From Prolixibacteraceae bacterium (GTDB lineage: Bacteria > Bacteroidota > Bacteroidia > Bacteroidales > Prolixibacteraceae), in assembly GCA_007116765.1 (NCBI GenBank), contig SKHV01000199.1:1-25411 (forward strand): DNA of 25,411 bases, written 5' to 3'. Position numbers and translations under genes: made by a program. The notes beneath the pieces are model-generated. The model was not told the origin of the DNA and searched no databases. It saw only the letters and a list, made by a program, of their open reading frames with translations. Below are positions 24,778-25,411 of the stretch, piece by piece; within the stretch, counting starts at the first letter, position 1, and each line of letters begins with the position of its first letter.

Positions 24778-25411
24778 CTATTTAAAAAATGCTAAATACC
24801 CCCGCCCGGTATCACTGAGTCTAATTCGACAACTATTGGTGATAGTACCACCACTTTCCAATTCCAATATTGTATAAGCATTTAATAAACTCACACTTAC
24901 TGTTTGACCTTGAAGTAAAATATTGGTATTTAGGTCTTTTCTTTTCCCTGAATCACTAATCGTGGTTTCATTAATTGTTATATCAACATTTCCGGTATTT
25001 TTAATTAGGAATGGAAGAGGGTTATTATCTTCTGTTGTATTTGGAGCCCCATAAGGGTCAAGGGAGCCAAAATTAATTGAGTTTCTCTCAAGAGTGATGT
25101 CTATTAGAGCTGTTAGATTAAAGAAGCTGGTGTTCCAATCTCCCCACTCTTCTCCATCAAATGCTCTAACTGACCATGTATAGCCGTATCCATGATCTTT
25201 TAAGCATTCTATAAACATAGTGTAATTATTTTCGGTTATTTCTTCTATATACCTATATTGATCAGGACAAATATTTTCGCTTAAACTATAAGTTATTTCA
25301 TCTATTTCAAACTCAAACTCAATACAACTATCTCCATCAGGATCATAACATGTCCAGTTTAGTGTTAATATTCTATCTTCTATCTCAATATTTAGAGGAT
25401 ATTCAAGCAAT
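24778..25411 (-). CDS. Ig/FN3-like surface protein, C-terminal part (5' end outside window)
   Basis: The frame is open to the right edge and ends with TAG at 24778; only the last ~211 residues are present. Residues 10-100 of this fragment resemble a fibronectin-III or Ig-like module with the DPDGD motif and GYTWSVRAFDGEEWG, common in secreted repeat proteins. A second segment (residues ~100-205), with INFGSLDPYGAPNTTEDNN and FLIKNTGNVDITI, resembles the abnormal-spindle-like or CARDB-type beta domains of surface proteins, and in my memory is close to archaeal envelope proteins. There is no T9SS sorting domain at the end (GRGYLAFFK). Four cysteines in the first half could form disulfides. It is AT-rich like the neighbouring gene. 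Function unknown. Confidence 0.6.
   Translation of the reverse strand, partial: LLEYPLNIEIEDRILTLNWTCYDPDGDSCIEFEFEIDEITYSLSENICPDQYRYIEEITENNYTMFIECLKDHGYGYTWSVRAFDGEEWGDWNTSFFNLTALIDITLERNSINFGSLDPYGAPNTTEDNNPLPFLIKNTGNVDITINETTISDSGKRKDLNTNILLQGQTVSVSLLNAYTILELESGGTITNSCRIRLSDTGRGYLAFFK

Noticed and set aside
1..25411. CRISPR array, tRNA, rRNA or insertion sequence
   Set aside because: No regularly spaced direct repeats, no cloverleaf-like sequence with CCA end, no ribosomal sequence and no transposase motif were found in the gaps.

Overview
The window is about 25.4 kb of chromosome from a member of the Bacteroidota, probably a marine or sediment lineage of the Marinilabiliales/Prolixibacteraceae type. 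This rests on type IX secretion (T9SS) C-terminal sorting signals, a TonB-dependent receptor with a CarboxypepD_reg N-terminal domain, the short Bacteroidota form of arginine decarboxylase, a TAnnTTTG promoter element and weak Shine-Dalgarno sites. The genus level is a guess. Both edges cut genes. No rRNA, tRNA, CRISPR array or transposase was seen.

Layout from left to right: the 3' end of a secreted glycoside hydrolase (2-412); a large membrane histidine kinase with five PAS domains (491-3697); a YqaB-like HAD sugar-phosphate phosphatase on the minus strand (3708-4298); a 1428-residue membrane-anchored AsmA-like protein (4417-8703); rubrerythrin with a clear terminator (8790-9470); a GH5 glucanase whose CBM6 and T9SS tail appear fused out of frame (9526-11073); a KefB-type antiporter and an arginine decarboxylase, both minus strand (11079-14247); a TonB-dependent receptor (14497-17040, minus); divergently, cvfB followed 4 bp later by a CE6-type acetylesterase (17197-18865).

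From 23252 down to 18950 on the minus strand runs a four-gene mevalonate operon: HMG-CoA reductase, a GYDIA-family GHMP kinase, diphosphomevalonate decarboxylase and mevalonate kinase. If the GYDIA kinase is the phosphomevalonate kinase, the operon covers every step from HMG-CoA to isopentenyl diphosphate. HMG-CoA synthase and IPP isomerase are not in the window.

The right end (23253 to 25411) is AT-richer and looks accessory. It holds a hairpin-rich stretch with an orphan reading frame, a T9SS-exported protein of unknown function, and the C-terminal part of an Ig/FN3-like surface protein cut by the window edge.

The two strongest observations are these. First, the 4417-8703 protein is built from seven tandem units of about 173 residues, marked by two proline anchors whose spacing I counted directly. 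Second, the GYDIA kinase carries PMK-like motifs in exactly the position where the pathway needs a PMK. The GH5 gene also carries a relict T9SS tail in the wrong frame, which suggests an internal deletion or an assembly error.
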